DNA of 26,409 bases from the NCBI GenBank assembly GCA_003339415.1, contig PDHQ01000405.1, positions 1 to 26,409 on the forward strand, given 5' to 3'. Within the stretch, counting starts at the first letter, position 1, and every line of letters starts with the position of its first letter. A model generated the notes under the pieces. That model worked only from the letters and a program-made list of their open reading frames with translations, ran no database searches and was not told where the DNA came from. The translations under genes and the position numbers were made by a program. The DNA comes from Ophiocordyceps camponoti-saundersi (nom. inval.). Lineage: Eukaryota > Ascomycota > Sordariomycetes > Hypocreales > Ophiocordycipitaceae. Positions 10,050-21,550 of the stretch are shown here, piece by piece.

Positions 10050-10770
10050 CTTAGCTATATAGCTTTTCTTTTTATAAATAAAATAAGTATTATTTTCTTA
10101 CTAAACTTTCTTTTTATTCTTACTTAAGGGCTAGCTTTTTTAATATAAAGTTATAGTAATAATTATAGTTTTTTTTTATATTATTAAAGTTATTTTATTA
10201 CTTTAATAAGTTTTTTATATAACTTTTTAGTAACTAAATTCCTTTTTCTAATAAAATATAATATTTTTTATATATTTATAAAATTCCTTATATATTATAT
10301 ATTAATTTTTAATTTTTATAAAAAAGCTTAAGTTAAGGTTAGTAAGTAAATAATTTTAAAATATATACTTAATCTAAGCTAAGAGAATTTAGGTTTTAGC
10401 TATAAGGTAATTAAACTTAGTAAAAAACTTTTAAATTTCTTATTTACTAGTTAAGAAAAAGTTTAGTTTATAAAGCTAGTTTATAGCTTTTATAAATTTA
10501 TTTAAATTCTTATTAAAAGACTTAAAATATTAAACTATTTAAGCTAATTTAGAAAAAAAGTATTTTTCTAAATTATATTAAATTTTTATAAGTTTATAAG
10601 CTTTTCCTTTTAATATAAAAAATAAAATACTTATCTTATCCTATTTATTATAAAAAATTATTTTATTAGATTTTATTAGATTTTTTAAGTTTATAAGGAA
10701 GTTATTAAAATTCTCCTTTTTACCTAAAAATTTATTTACCTCCTTATAACAAGTTTTCGCGGTATTTAAA
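10050..10770 (-). mobile_element. Gypsy-type retrotransposon gag relic
   Basis: On the minus strand a degraded frame has the layout of a Ty3/Gypsy capsid. From about 10760 down it reads ENFNNFLINLKNLI, then DKISILFFILKGKAYKL. These match the capsid motifs 'F..FL..L......', 'DKI....S.L.G.A' of fungal Gypsy gag. Next come a helical region and KEI*KFFTKFNYLI near 10430, comparable to the 'Y...F..L' segment, followed by a basic stretch. No zinc knuckle could be read. Stops fit RIP of CAA/CAG/TGG. No LTR pair was found. The family-level call is plausible but rests on weak motifs. Confidence 0.4.
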
Positions 10771-11955
10771 TAAAAAAAGTTTATTTATTTTATTAGGATA
10801 AGTAATGTAAAAGTATTCTTAATAGCTTTTTTAATTAAAATAAATATTTTTTTACTTATCTTAAATACAGTTAGTATTTCCTAATATTTTTTTTTAAATT
10901 TAAGTTTTAGTTTTTCTAAATTAACTAACTTTAAAGTTTTATAATTTATATTTATAATTATATTATTTTTATATATTACTCTTATAATATAATTATATTA
11001 GCTATATTTTATAATAAAGTAGCTATAATTATAGTTTAGTTTTTATTAAAATCTTATTTTATTATAAAGTTAAATATTTTAAAAATAAGTTTCCTTAATT
11101 ATAAAAAAATTTAATTAAAAGCTTTAAATATATATTTTAAAGCTAATTATAATTTAAGTTATATATAAGATTTTTTTTATCTTATATAAAAATAAAGTAT
11201 ATATTTTTTAATTACTTATTAGCGAAAAGTAAGCTTAAAATAGTATTATAGCTTAGAAATATATTTAGTAAATAATAATATTAATATTATAAATAAAGAT
11301 TCTAAGCTAAGGAGAGAAAAGAAAAAAAAGTAAAAAATCCTTATAAGCGAGATTTTAATAGAATATATAAGAGTATATATTAATAAGAATAGAAAAGAGT
11401 AAAATCTTAGTAAAAAAGTAATTATATTTCCTAGTAATTTCTCTTAAGGTTTTTCTAAATAATTTAATAATAAGGTTTTTAAGAGTTATATAAGTATAGT
11501 TAGAAATCGGAAATTATTATAAAATATTTAAAAGAAATCTTTAAAAGTGCTAGCGCGTAATACCTCTTAAGCTTACTTTAGCCTTAATTATATAATAAAT
11601 ATAATATAACTTTTTTATTATTTTATTAAAAAGATTACTTATATATATTGTAAAAATATATTAAAAAATAAAAATATATTTAAGCTAATATAATAATAAT
11701 AATATTATTAATATTATATAACTTTTAATTTATTTTAAGAATAAAATCTTAACTTATAATAAAATATAAGCTTAAAAGTAAAGTATAGCTAGTAGCTATT
11801 TAAATAACTTAGTTAGTATAAGTATTAATTTAATATATAATTATACGCGTCTTTTAATAATAAATTTATATAGTTTTTTATTATTTTTATAAATATTAGA
11901 TTTATAATAAGTATTATATAAACTTATTTTTACTTATTAAATAAAAGCTATAATT
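10771..11955. other. AT-rich interval upstream of the gag relic
   Basis: About 1.2 kb with no readable gene. It would be the 5' side (leader and 5' LTR) of the minus-strand gag element if that element was complete, but I see no copy of any part of it on the other side. A few unmutated CA/TG survive near 10740-10870 (acaagt, aatgta, acagtt), more than in most of the block. Confidence 0.35.
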
Positions 11956-11959
11956 AAAA

Positions 11960-13250
11960 CTTAGCTAATTAACTTATATATATTTTATAAACTCCGCGCT
12001 TATAGTAATATAAATATAAACTTTTTATTTTTATATTATAAGTAAACTCCGCTCCTTTTATTACTTTATAATAATAGCTAGCTATACTTAAAATAACTTT
12101 AAGAGGAAGGGTAACGCTATATAAGTTAATTATAACTATAAAAACTTTTACTTAAAATATAGCTTTATTTTAAATTATAATAATCTTAAACTTAAGGGTT
12201 TATTATATTTATTACTTTATTAAAAGCTAAAATAAATATTAGTAAGATTATTTTAAAAAACGCTTTTATCTTCGTATAAGTAATTATTAAATAAATAGCA
12301 GAGTTTAAAAAGGTTTAGGGAGGCGCCCCCTTTACTTTAACTTTATCGGTTAGTAATATCTTCTTAGCTATTATAGCTATAATTTCCTCTCTTTTCTATA
12401 GCTTTAGAGAGAGCGGAATTTCTCTAATATAAGCTATAGTTATAGCTAAAGCGCTAAAGAAAACTATTAAAAAGTAAATTCCTAAGTAATATAAGTAATA
12501 GCTTATAATTTATTTTAACTTTATCGCTATTTTACTTTAAGTTTAAAGCTTTAAAGTAACTATAATAAATATTAATTATAAACTTTATAAATAAAGCTAA
12601 GCTTTTATAATAAGGAAATTACTTAATAGTAATATTATAGTAATATTTTAAGATATTATTTATAAGCTTTAGTTTAATTTAAAATAGCTTTATATTACTT
12701 TCGGAGAAAAGGTACGCTTAATTAGTAAAAGTTATATTTTTATTATAAAAAAAATATTAGCGTAAGCTTTATAATAAAATAATAAGGAAGCTTTTAAAAA
12801 AAAGATTAAGTTATCGAATAAGGTTTTAGTAATATAATTATATATAAAAAAATATTATTTTAAAACTTAGTAAAATTCCTTAATAGTTATTATTAATAAT
12901 ATAGCGGATATAAATTAAATTTATAATAAAAGTATAATAATATAAGCGGAAATCTTTAATATTAAATTATATATATTAAAAGTCTAACTTTAATAATACT
13001 TTAAGTATTACTAATTTAGATATATTATTAAATATTATATAATAAAGCTATAATATAATAAATATTTTACTATTTTATATATAAAAGGTAAGTCCGCTTA
13101 CTTTATAGCTTATAAGAAAAAATTATATTATTATCTTTTTTATTAAGGGTCTTACCTTAAGTAAAATTAACTTTATTTTAAAATAAGAGTAATATAAGAT
13201 TAGGCGAAGGACGCGTATATTACTTAACTTTAAAAGTTTATAAACTAAAA
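11960..13250 (+). mobile_element. Tad-like LINE ORF1 relic, copy 1
   Basis: The plus strand carries a RIPed LINE ORF1 (gag-like, RNA-binding nucleoprotein). The diagnostic part is the C-terminal zinc-knuckle cluster. At 12997-13038 the frame reads YFKYY*FRYIIKYY. With Tyr restored to Cys/His, as RIP of TGT/TGC/CAT/CAC predicts, this has the spacing C-x2-C-x4-H-x4-C. A second, looser knuckle follows at about 13055-13115. A third at about 13125-13180 reads YLFY*GSYLK*N*LY, spacing C-x2-C-x3-H-x6-C, the form that ends Tad-clade ORF1 proteins. The preceding ~1 kb is coding-like but no RRM-type fold could be read. No ORF2 follows: sequence of a second ORF1 begins within a few hundred bases. Confidence 0.6.
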
Positions 13251-13929
13251 CTTTATATATACCGCCCCTTCTCCCCCCTTTTTAGCACTAACCGGAAACT
13301 AATAATAGCTAAAGCGGAAACGCTAAAAAGTAAATATAATAATACCTTCTTTTCTAACTTTAACTCTATACTTATTTATAGCTTTACTATAATAATTTAG
13401 CTATTTTTTAAAATTAGCTATTATAAAGTTTATTATAAAATAGTAAAACTTTTATATATTCTTAAGCTATATTAATAAGGCCTTAATTAAAAACTTTTTA
13501 TAACTTTAAATAATTAAAGTCCCTATTTATACTTAACACTATAATATTATAAGAATTTAGTACTTTCTGCCTCTTAAAGTTTAACTTTACTAAGGGAATA
13601 ACCTTAAATATAAAGTTATAAAGCGGTCCGCTTCCTAGTTTACTATTAATACTAATAATACTTAATAGTAAAACCTAAAAGCTTAACTAATTCTAATAAT
13701 ATTTATATATAAGTAAAAGTTAATATAATATTACTATTAACTTTAATAATTTATTTATCGATATTTTTTAAACTTTAATAAATCTTATTTTAAAATTTAT
13801 ATATAAAAAACTTATTAGAATAATTTTTATATAAAATTTTCGCTTTATATAAGGTATACTTAATATAGCGTTTACTAAGCTTTAATAGCGCTAATAAGCC
13901 TCTAAGAACTTATTTAGCTTACTTATTAT
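13251..13929. other. Spacer between the two LINE ORF1 relics
   Basis: Begins with a C-rich patch (taccgccccttctcccccct, 13259-13278) followed by gcactaaccggaaact, where a CA-containing word survives. The rest is AT-rich with no recognised gene. The C-rich patch may mark the 5' leader of the second LINE copy. Confidence 0.35.
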
Positions 13930-14900
13930 TATCTCCTACGCTATTTAAAAATTAATTAAAGCCGCCTTTTATAAAATAATAGGTAAAAAGTTAAACTCCG
14001 CTTTTAAAGCTTTAACTTAAGTAAGTATAGTTATAAACTCCGCCCTAAACTTCGCCCCCCTTATAACGCCCCTTATATAGCTAATTCTAGTAAAAATAAA
14101 AAAAGAGGTATTTATATTAATAAAAGATATTTTAATAATTAATTAAATTTTAGCGCTTACTTTTTAAAAAGTTATTTAAAAAGTTAATAAGGCTATAAGC
14201 TACTTTATAATAATTATTATACGCTAACTTTTTAATAATAATCTTCTTATTATATTTAACTTAGAATATAAAAACCTCGCTTTTAAGAATAAATAGGTAG
14301 CTTAAGCTTTTAAAGCGGAGGCTAAGTATATATATTAAACATATATTATTATTACTAAAAGTATTTAAACCTTAATAGCTAACCGTTACTATAACGCGCT
14401 ACTTAGTATTATTAAGAAAGTAAATAAAGATAATATAGTTTAAGTAAAAGTATTTTAACCTTAGCGTATTATTAGCGGAAAAGCTTTATAAACTTATTTT
14501 ATTATAAGCTTAAGTAATATAGAGGATATAAATAAGCTTTACTTAAATAAAGTAGTTATAAATATAGAAATAATTTACTATAAACTTTATAAAAACTTTA
14601 TATACTTTAAGTAATATTATAAATATTTCTAATTTAAGTATATTATTAAGTATTACTAGGAGTCTCCTTAATATAAATATTATATAGTTACTTTATATAA
14701 TAATAAAAAAAATTACCTTATATAAAAAGGAGAAAAACCTTATTATTATATTTTATATAAAGGTATATACTTTATAGAGTTAAAAGATTACCTAAAGTTT
14801 TAGAAATAATAAAGCTATACTAAGTTTAGCTTCTTTAATAAACTTTACTTTTTCTAATTATTATAATTTACTTAACCTTTAGCCCTTACTTAATAGTAAC
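13930..14900 (+). mobile_element. Tad-like LINE ORF1 relic, copy 2
   Basis: A second ORF1 in the same orientation. Its zinc-knuckle cluster is the clearest in the window. At 14615-14656 the frame reads YYKYF*FKYIIKYY, which becomes C-x2-C-x4-H-x4-C when RIPed Tyr codons are taken back. It is followed directly by YKYYIVTLYNNKKNY (about 14675-14720, C-x2-C-x4-H-x5-C) and YILYKGIYFIELKDY (about 14740-14790, C-x2-C-x3-H-x6-C). Three knuckles in this order are typical of Tad1-clade ORF1. The N-terminal part includes Arg/Pro-rich coding (about 14025-14100). The sequence differs too much from copy 1 to be a recent duplicate, so these are probably two LINE families. No ORF2 is recognisable after it. 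Confidence 0.65.
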
Positions 14901-15119
14901 TTTATAAAGATAATAAAAGCTTTATTATAGTTTTTTTAAGGAAGTAAGTTTAATTTAGGAAATATTTTAATATAAAGGACTTAAAGCTAAGCGTTATTAA
15001 AACTTACTAAAAGTATTAACGAAAACTTATTAATAACCTACTTAGTAGCTATTATTAAAAAGATTAATATAGCTTAAAAAAAATAATATAGGAAATATAT
15101 AACTTAATATTAAACTATA
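14901..15119. other. Short AT-rich spacer
   Basis: Degraded sequence between the second ORF1 zinc cluster and the next coding relic. It could encode the end of ORF1, but I can support nothing specific. Confidence 0.3.
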
Positions 15120-16650
15120 TAAGTATAATTATAAAAAAAGGTAAAATACGCTTATTCGATAAAAATATAACTATAGCGTAAGGAGTTTATAAAGCTATTA
15201 TAAAAGAGTTTAGCAAATATTATATTAAGTAAGCGACTAAGGTAGAAAAGTCGCCGGAGGCGGCGAAGCTTATTAAAAGCGTGGCCTAAGCGGGGGGGAA
15301 TTAAGGCTAAGTTAACGAAGATATAGCGGAGGTTATAGAAAAGTTTATTAAGATTAAAGGAGAAGAGGATAATACCGATAATAATAAAGCTAACTAAGAG
15401 CTAGAAATCGGATATAAAAAGTAAATAGAGTTATTTAATAATAAAAAAGAGAATGCTAATAAGGGAGAGGTTTATAATAAAGATAATAATAATAAGTTTA
15501 ATAATAAAGATACGCCTAAGTAGAAGATAACTTATACTTATAGCTAAGGTAAAGCGGGGGCGAAAGGAGAGGGATATATAAAAAGGTTTAAGAAAATATC
15601 TTATCTAAAGTGGGAGAAAATTATTTAATATAATCTTAACTAATATATTAGGTATTTCTAATCTTACTTAAAGGAATATATATCTTATATTATTAAGGAT
15701 AAAATATTTAATATTAAATATTAGCGTTTTAAGATTAAAACTTTTTAATATAACTTTTATTAAAATAAAAAAGTAACTTCTACGCCTATTCCCGTTAATA
15801 TATTAAGGAATCGGTTTAACTATATAATAATAGCGGGGGAGCTAAAGTATATTTTTAATATAATATATTATAAGGCTAGTTACGTAACTAAGAAAAATAA
15901 GTTAGCTTTATCTAAATAAGGGAGACTTAATATAGCTTAGATCGCCTAGCACTTAGCGGAGTTATTTATAGCGGTATTAACCGCTTATATTTAAAAATAT
16001 AAGCTTATAAGAACGAATAAGGTATTTATTAAAGCTAGAGGGTAATATCGAGGTTTAATATAATAATAATAAGCGCTATTAACTACTAACTATTATATTT
16101 TTAGAATAACTACTTTAAGTAAAGGCCTAGAACTATCGGAGTCTTTACTTAATAAAAAAAAGCATTTTTATCCTATAAGAAAAGGAGAACTTATAATAAT
16201 ATACTAGAAATCGTTATTATTACTTTATCTTCTCCTAAGGGACGAAGGATATATTAAGTAAAAGGTAGCGCTAGCTTATATACGTAAGCGGACGGAGAGA
16301 GTCTTATATAGCCTTATAAAGAAAGAGTTTAAGCTATAAAAAATATCGATTTATAAGTATTTTAATATATACGCTCTATATAATAAGATTAACGCTTATA
16401 AGTATATTACGGTTAAGAAAACGAAGTGCGCTATAAAAGCGGAGAAAGCGGCTTAGGAGGAGATAGCGTAAGTACTTTAAATTAAAAAAAAGCTACTAAT
16501 AAGTTAAAAATCAGGGATAAAATATACTTATAATAAAGATAAAAAGAATAAAGATATTTAATAAGTTTATTAGTTTAAATAAAATAAAAAGGCGCGATAA
16601 GAGTAAATATAAAAATAAATAAAATAATAAGTATATAAATAAGTAAGTAA
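15120..16650 (+). pseudogene. Unidentified long coding relic, Lys/Glu/Gln/Asn-rich
   Basis: I do not recognise this gene. One plus-strand register reads with few stops for about 1.4 kb, and almost all stops are TAA/TAG that RIP would make from CAA/CAG/TGG. It starts with KKGKIRLFDKNITIA and ATKVEKSPEAAKLIKSVA (about 15135-15285). An acidic, Asn/Lys-rich linker (about 15350-15600) with EDNTDNN and KKENANKGEV follows. A more globular part has AGELKYIF, SYVTKKNKLALSK and HLAELFIAVLTAYI (about 15840-16000), then RDEGYIK and LAYIRKRTERVLYSLIKKEF (about 16240-16340). It ends in a helical basic tail, KTKCAIKAEKAA*EEIA*VL (about 16425-16480), then a Gln/Lys-rich end. The layout resembles a fungal transposase with a coiled C-terminal tail, but no catalytic motif was found. 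It lies tail-to-tail with the Gypsy element. Confidence 0.4.
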
Positions 16651-16667
16651 AGTAAGTATATAAATTT

Positions 16668-19600
16668 AAAAAAATTATACTTTCTTATATTTCTTTATTA
16701 TTTTTTAAAATTTATTAATAAGTTATAATATATTTACTATATTATTAAAGTTAACTTATTAATTATACTTCGATAGCTATCTTTTCTATTTAACTAAGAA
16801 GTAAACCTTACTATTTAATATTCTTTAGCTTTTAACTTTTTAAACTTCTTATTCCCTATTATCCTCCTCTAAGTCTAATATAGGGAGAGAGGCAGATAAG
16901 TCTTAAAGATCTTAAAGGTGCTAAGGTTTAAAGAGAAAGATATAAAAAATATCGTAAAGATAAGCGTATTTTATAAGTAATATAAGGCGGTACGCTTAGG
17001 AGCTAATTTTTTAAAAAATACGAAATAGTCTTATATAATAAGGTAAGAGTTTCTTTTTCTTACTTTTAAATTTAATATTCTTAGTTAAGAGGCTTACTAG
17101 ATCGCCTATCTTAAGTATTAAAAGTATATAGTTTTTATTATAATATTTTGCTTATTTTTTAGTAACGCGTTTCTAATAATCCGCTAAGTATTAGCGTAAA
17201 TTTACTATTTTATTAATCTTAGTTTTAGCCTTAGGGGTTACTTTAAAAGGGGTATTTATAAAAATATAAAATTCTAAGCGGTAATTATAAAGTGCCTTAT
17301 TAGATAAGATTCCTATTATAAAATACTTCGCGTTATTTATTATAAATTAAGTAACTAGTAATAGTTAAGGCTATAATATATATTTATTATTAGTAAAATA
17401 ATAGAGGTAGTATTATATTACTTAGTTTATCTATTCTATTTACTTATTAGTTTAGGGGTAAAATACGGTTAATAACTATCTTTTAATTTTAAATAGTAAA
17501 TAAAAGTTTAACTAGAAATAACTAGTAAATAAGCTACCCTTATTAGATATTATACCTTATAAAGGATTATAGCGAAGTTTTACCTCCCGGTAAAAAAGCT
17601 TAGCTAGGTCCCCTACCTTAATCGTATTTAAAATAGGAAGTAAGAGTAAAAACTTTATAAATTAATTAATAATTACTAAGATATTATTAACTTATTTATC
17701 TAGCTATATAAACTCTAGTAAACTAGTAGTAAAGTTTAGAGATAGTTTAGCTTATAATTATAATAAAATCGGTAATAAATTTAATTTATTATATAAGTAA
17801 TATTTTTAGGGAGCAACCCCTTAGTAGATTTAGTAAAACCTAATATAAGATTTAATATCTTTATATATTACCTCCTAGTAGAATTTCTTAATAAGGAGGT
17901 TTTAAGTATATTTTATACTAAAATAACTTACTAATAAGTTATTATAATATAATAATAGTAGTTTTTATTTTAAAGCTACTTTTTATAATACTATAATATA
18001 GTCCTTCTAATAAACGAGACTATTAGAGTTAACTATCTATAAACCTTACTTTCCCTATTAAGTCTTATTAAGCTTAGTAGCTTTTCGGCGTTATAGCTAG
18101 AGATCTTCGCCTTAATTTCGCTATAGTAAAGAAAAGAGGGGAGTAGATATATCGGGCTTTAAAAGCTATTCTTATACTATTACTTTTTTTAAGGTCTAGC
18201 CCTTAAGGCGTTATATTAAGCTTAAAGTTATTAAAACCTAATATAAAAAATATATAGCTACTTTAAGGTAAGGGTTCTAGTAGTTAGTTTAGTCCGATAC
18301 CGTAATATACTTAACGCGTAGTATATTATTAACTATCTTCTTATATAAGGTATCTAACTTTTTAGTTATTAGGCCTATTTTAAGTATATATTATAATTTT
18401 CTTAAAAAGCTATTAGTAAGGTTATTATAGCCTAGCTTATAAAGGATATAAAAATTAAAAAGCGATAAGTAAGTTACCTAATATTATTAATAGCGGTTTA
18501 AATCTAATTATTATATAATAAACCGTAAGTTTAAGTAATCTAAGATTACCTTAACTAGGAATATTAATCTTTTTACGTAATAGCGCTAATATTTAAAAGA
18601 TTTAATAATAGCGAAGAATTCTTTTTTAGCTATTATATAATAAATTTTAAGGCTATTAAACTTTTATAATTAGTAAGTAATAATAAGGTATTATCCCTAA
18701 TTATTATATTATAAAAAGATATTAGCTATAATAAAGTCTAATATATTAATTTCGATATATATTTACCTTTTAAGATTAAAATATATAAGTAATAAAGCTT
18801 TAAAGAAAGCGTCCTTAAGTTTTAGAAACGCTAACTATTAGAGTAAGTTAAGTTTATATTAATTAAGTTTCTTACTATTTTCGCTTCCTTTAAATATATT
18901 AGTTAAGGGGGTAATAATATTAAAATATCGAGAAATAAAATATTAGTAATAGTTATAAAAACCTAAGAAAACTTAAAAGTTATAAAAAAAGTATAGCACC
19001 TCCTAATTTATAACCGCTTAAATCTTTTTAAGGTTTATTAAGATATTATATATATTTATAATATATTTAAGAAATTTAACCGCTTTTTTATAAAAAATAT
19101 ATTTAGTAATATTTATATATAAGTTAGCTTCTTAGAGTTTCGCTAAGATTTTATAAAAATATTAAGTATAATCTTCTATTATTTTAAAATAAATTAAAAT
19201 ATTATCTAAATAAATAATATAAATAATATTTATTAAAGTTTTAAATACTTAATTAATATAATATTAGAAAGTTACTAAGGTATTTATAAAACTAAATAAA
19301 ATAACTAGATATTTAAAATAGCTATATTATAAGCGGAAAGCCGTTTTCTATTTATTACTTTTCTTAATATAAATATAATAATAGGCGTGCTAGAGGTTAA
19401 TCTTAGAAAAGATTATCGCGCCCTAAACCTAGTTTATAATCTCCGAAATAAAGGGGAGAGGGTAATAATTCTTAATTATTACTTTATTAAGACCTTAGTA
19501 ATCTACGTAAAGTTATAGTTCCCTATCTTTCTTTAAAACGAAAAAGATAAGAGCGCTACTAAGGCTCTAAGACTCTTAAATCTAACCTTTTCTAAAGGCG

Positions 19601-21550
19601 TTATTAAGGTATTCCCGAAAAACCTTAAGTTTAGTTTAAAAAAAAGGTAAATAAGACCTTACGAAAATATAGCGTTATTAACTAAGTTAATAGCGTAAAT
19701 AGCGTCCTTCTTATTTAGAAAGATTAATACTTTTAATTTAGAAAATATATTTTTAAATTTAGCGAAAGTTAGTAATAATTTAACCTCTATTACCGGAGGT
19801 AGCTCCGAGTTTTCCTTATCTATAAAAAAGGGAGGTATTAAGTTTAATATAACCTAAAAAATATAAAGGTATTATTATACTTTTTATATAAATGCTTCTA
19901 CGCTAAGGAGGTAAGCTTATAATAATTAAGATAACTTATATTATTATTTATAAATATCCGGGGATAGGTAGATTTATTTAGTTACTAAAATAAGTATTCT
20001 TAAAGTAATAAAGTTATTATTTACTATTATATTAAGGATACTAAGGTAATAATAAACTAGGGTCTTTTTAGTATTATTTATATTATAAAATATAACTAAT
20101 ATTTCCTAAAATTTATTAACTAATATATATTTACTAATTCCTCTTACTAAGAGTAAAAGATTATCGTTTAAAAATAGTAGCGAATATTATCTTATAAAAG
20201 AAAGGTTAATAAAATCGATTTCGCTATAAGTATTAAATTTAACGAAGATTAGAAAAGGGGTAAGTTTTATTTAGAGAGTGCTAGAAATCTTAAAAGTTTC
20301 TACTATTAAGAATATTAGTAAAGGGACTTTTATATTAATATTTTTAAGTTTTTTAAAAATTTCTTAAATAAACTAGCCTAGGTTTATTTAGCCTTCGCGG
20401 CCTTTACTTTCTCTAGGTACTTTAACTAATAGTTAGATTCTTTATAGCCCTTTTTCTTATAATAAGAATAAGTTTAAATATCTTATTTTTAGTTAAATAA
20501 GTTTATCTTATTCTTAGTTTTTTTAGAATAAGGATTACTATATATATTATAAAGTTTAGATAATTTATTATAACGATAATAGCTTATATTAAAATTAGTT
20601 TATTAATATTTCGTTAATTTATTATAGTAATATTAGTATAATTTACTTAGACCGGAATCCTAGATTTATTATACTAGTAAAACTAATTCTTAATAGTTAA
20701 AGGTATTTAGCTAATATTATTCTAAAATCTTAGCACGTAGCTAAGGAAGTAATTAAGAGAAATAGTTAAAAGTAAGTTCCTTAAAGGGATAAGCGTTAAA
20801 ATATCTTTCTAAGCTTTTTAAGTAAATATAAAAATTATAAGGTATCTAGTTATCTTATTACTTAATATCTTAAAAGGTAATTATTATTATTATTATTCGG
20901 TTTTTAAAGTTTTTAAAGAGGTTATATAATTACTTTTTAAACGTAAGTTAATTATTTATAAGTTAAGTTTATTTCTTAGTAAATAAGCTATATTTATAAG
21001 ATCTTTAATATATATAAAAATCTAAGTATATATTATCTAAGGCTTTAAGAATCTTATTCTTATCTTTACGGTACTTTTTAGAAACTATAAAGAAAAAATC
21101 TTTAAGGTCCTTAAGCTAATCTTAGTATTTCTAAGTTATAAGTTATTTCTCTAATTTAATAATATTCGAAAGTTTAATATCTTTATCTTAGCTAAAGTTT
21201 AATATTAATAAATAGCGCCTACGCTAAGAATTTATAGCTAAGTTAGCGAGGTTTCCTCTAAGAATTAAAATATCCCGAGGATTATTAATTCCTTATTCTT
21301 AGAGAAAATTAATAATAAAGTTCCGAAATATCTCTTCCTAAGGAGTAAGACTATATTAAGTAGCTTTTAGAGTTCTAATAAGGGGGGCTATATTAGTTTA
21401 AGCTAAATAGTCCGAAAAAGGAGTAGAGGAGATATTTAAAAAATAGTCCTTTATTTACGGAGGTTAGTTTTAGGAGTAAGTTATATAAGGTATAATAAAG
21501 CGTATAAGAGTTAGTACTAAGTTAAAAAAGGTAAGTTTAAACTAAAAGTA
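16668..21550 (-). mobile_element. Ty3/Gypsy chromovirus retrotransposon, gag-pol relic, RIPed
   Basis: A nearly complete retrotransposon coding region, read from right to left. Gag runs from about 21540, with a capsid segment ESLERYFNAYPFKEL-like near 20800. Its nucleocapsid knuckle is at 20429-20470 (YSYYKKKGYKESNY, former C-x2-C-x4-H-x4-C). A protease active-site remnant may lie at 20206-20240. RT carries LYVDY*GLNKV (about 19490-19520), FKYLVILFSF.NTLVTF* (about 19260-19315) and YLDN at 19201-19212, the former YLDD catalytic motif. RNase H follows (EIDISDFIIA, KKEFFAIIKSFKY; about 18560-18770). The integrase core shows IISNKGSLFTSYF and FYPQTNKQIEQ (about 17415-17560), and its C-terminal part KIGDLVSLLTKN (about 17070-17110). 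The end is a chromodomain, KVYFLVK*KR*LSKYN (16741-16808). Several frameshifts and RIP stops make it inactive. LTRs could not be identified. Chromodomain elements of this kind insert into heterochromatin. Confidence 0.95.
16700..16860 (-). other. Integrase C-terminal chromodomain remnant
   Basis: The last readable domain of the Gypsy element. KVYFLVK*KR*LSKYN followed by VNFNN and *LINKF corresponds to the chromodomain core 'YLVKWKGxPxxYNxWExxxNL...LIxxF', with two stops at Trp/Gln positions as RIP would produce. In this family the domain binds methylated histone H3 and steers integration. It places the element in the chromovirus branch. Confidence 0.8.

Noticed and set aside
19000..19620. 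Functional reverse transcriptase
   Set aside because: Although the RT motifs are legible, the catalytic YLDD reads YLDN and several frameshifts and stops interrupt the domain, so it cannot be active.
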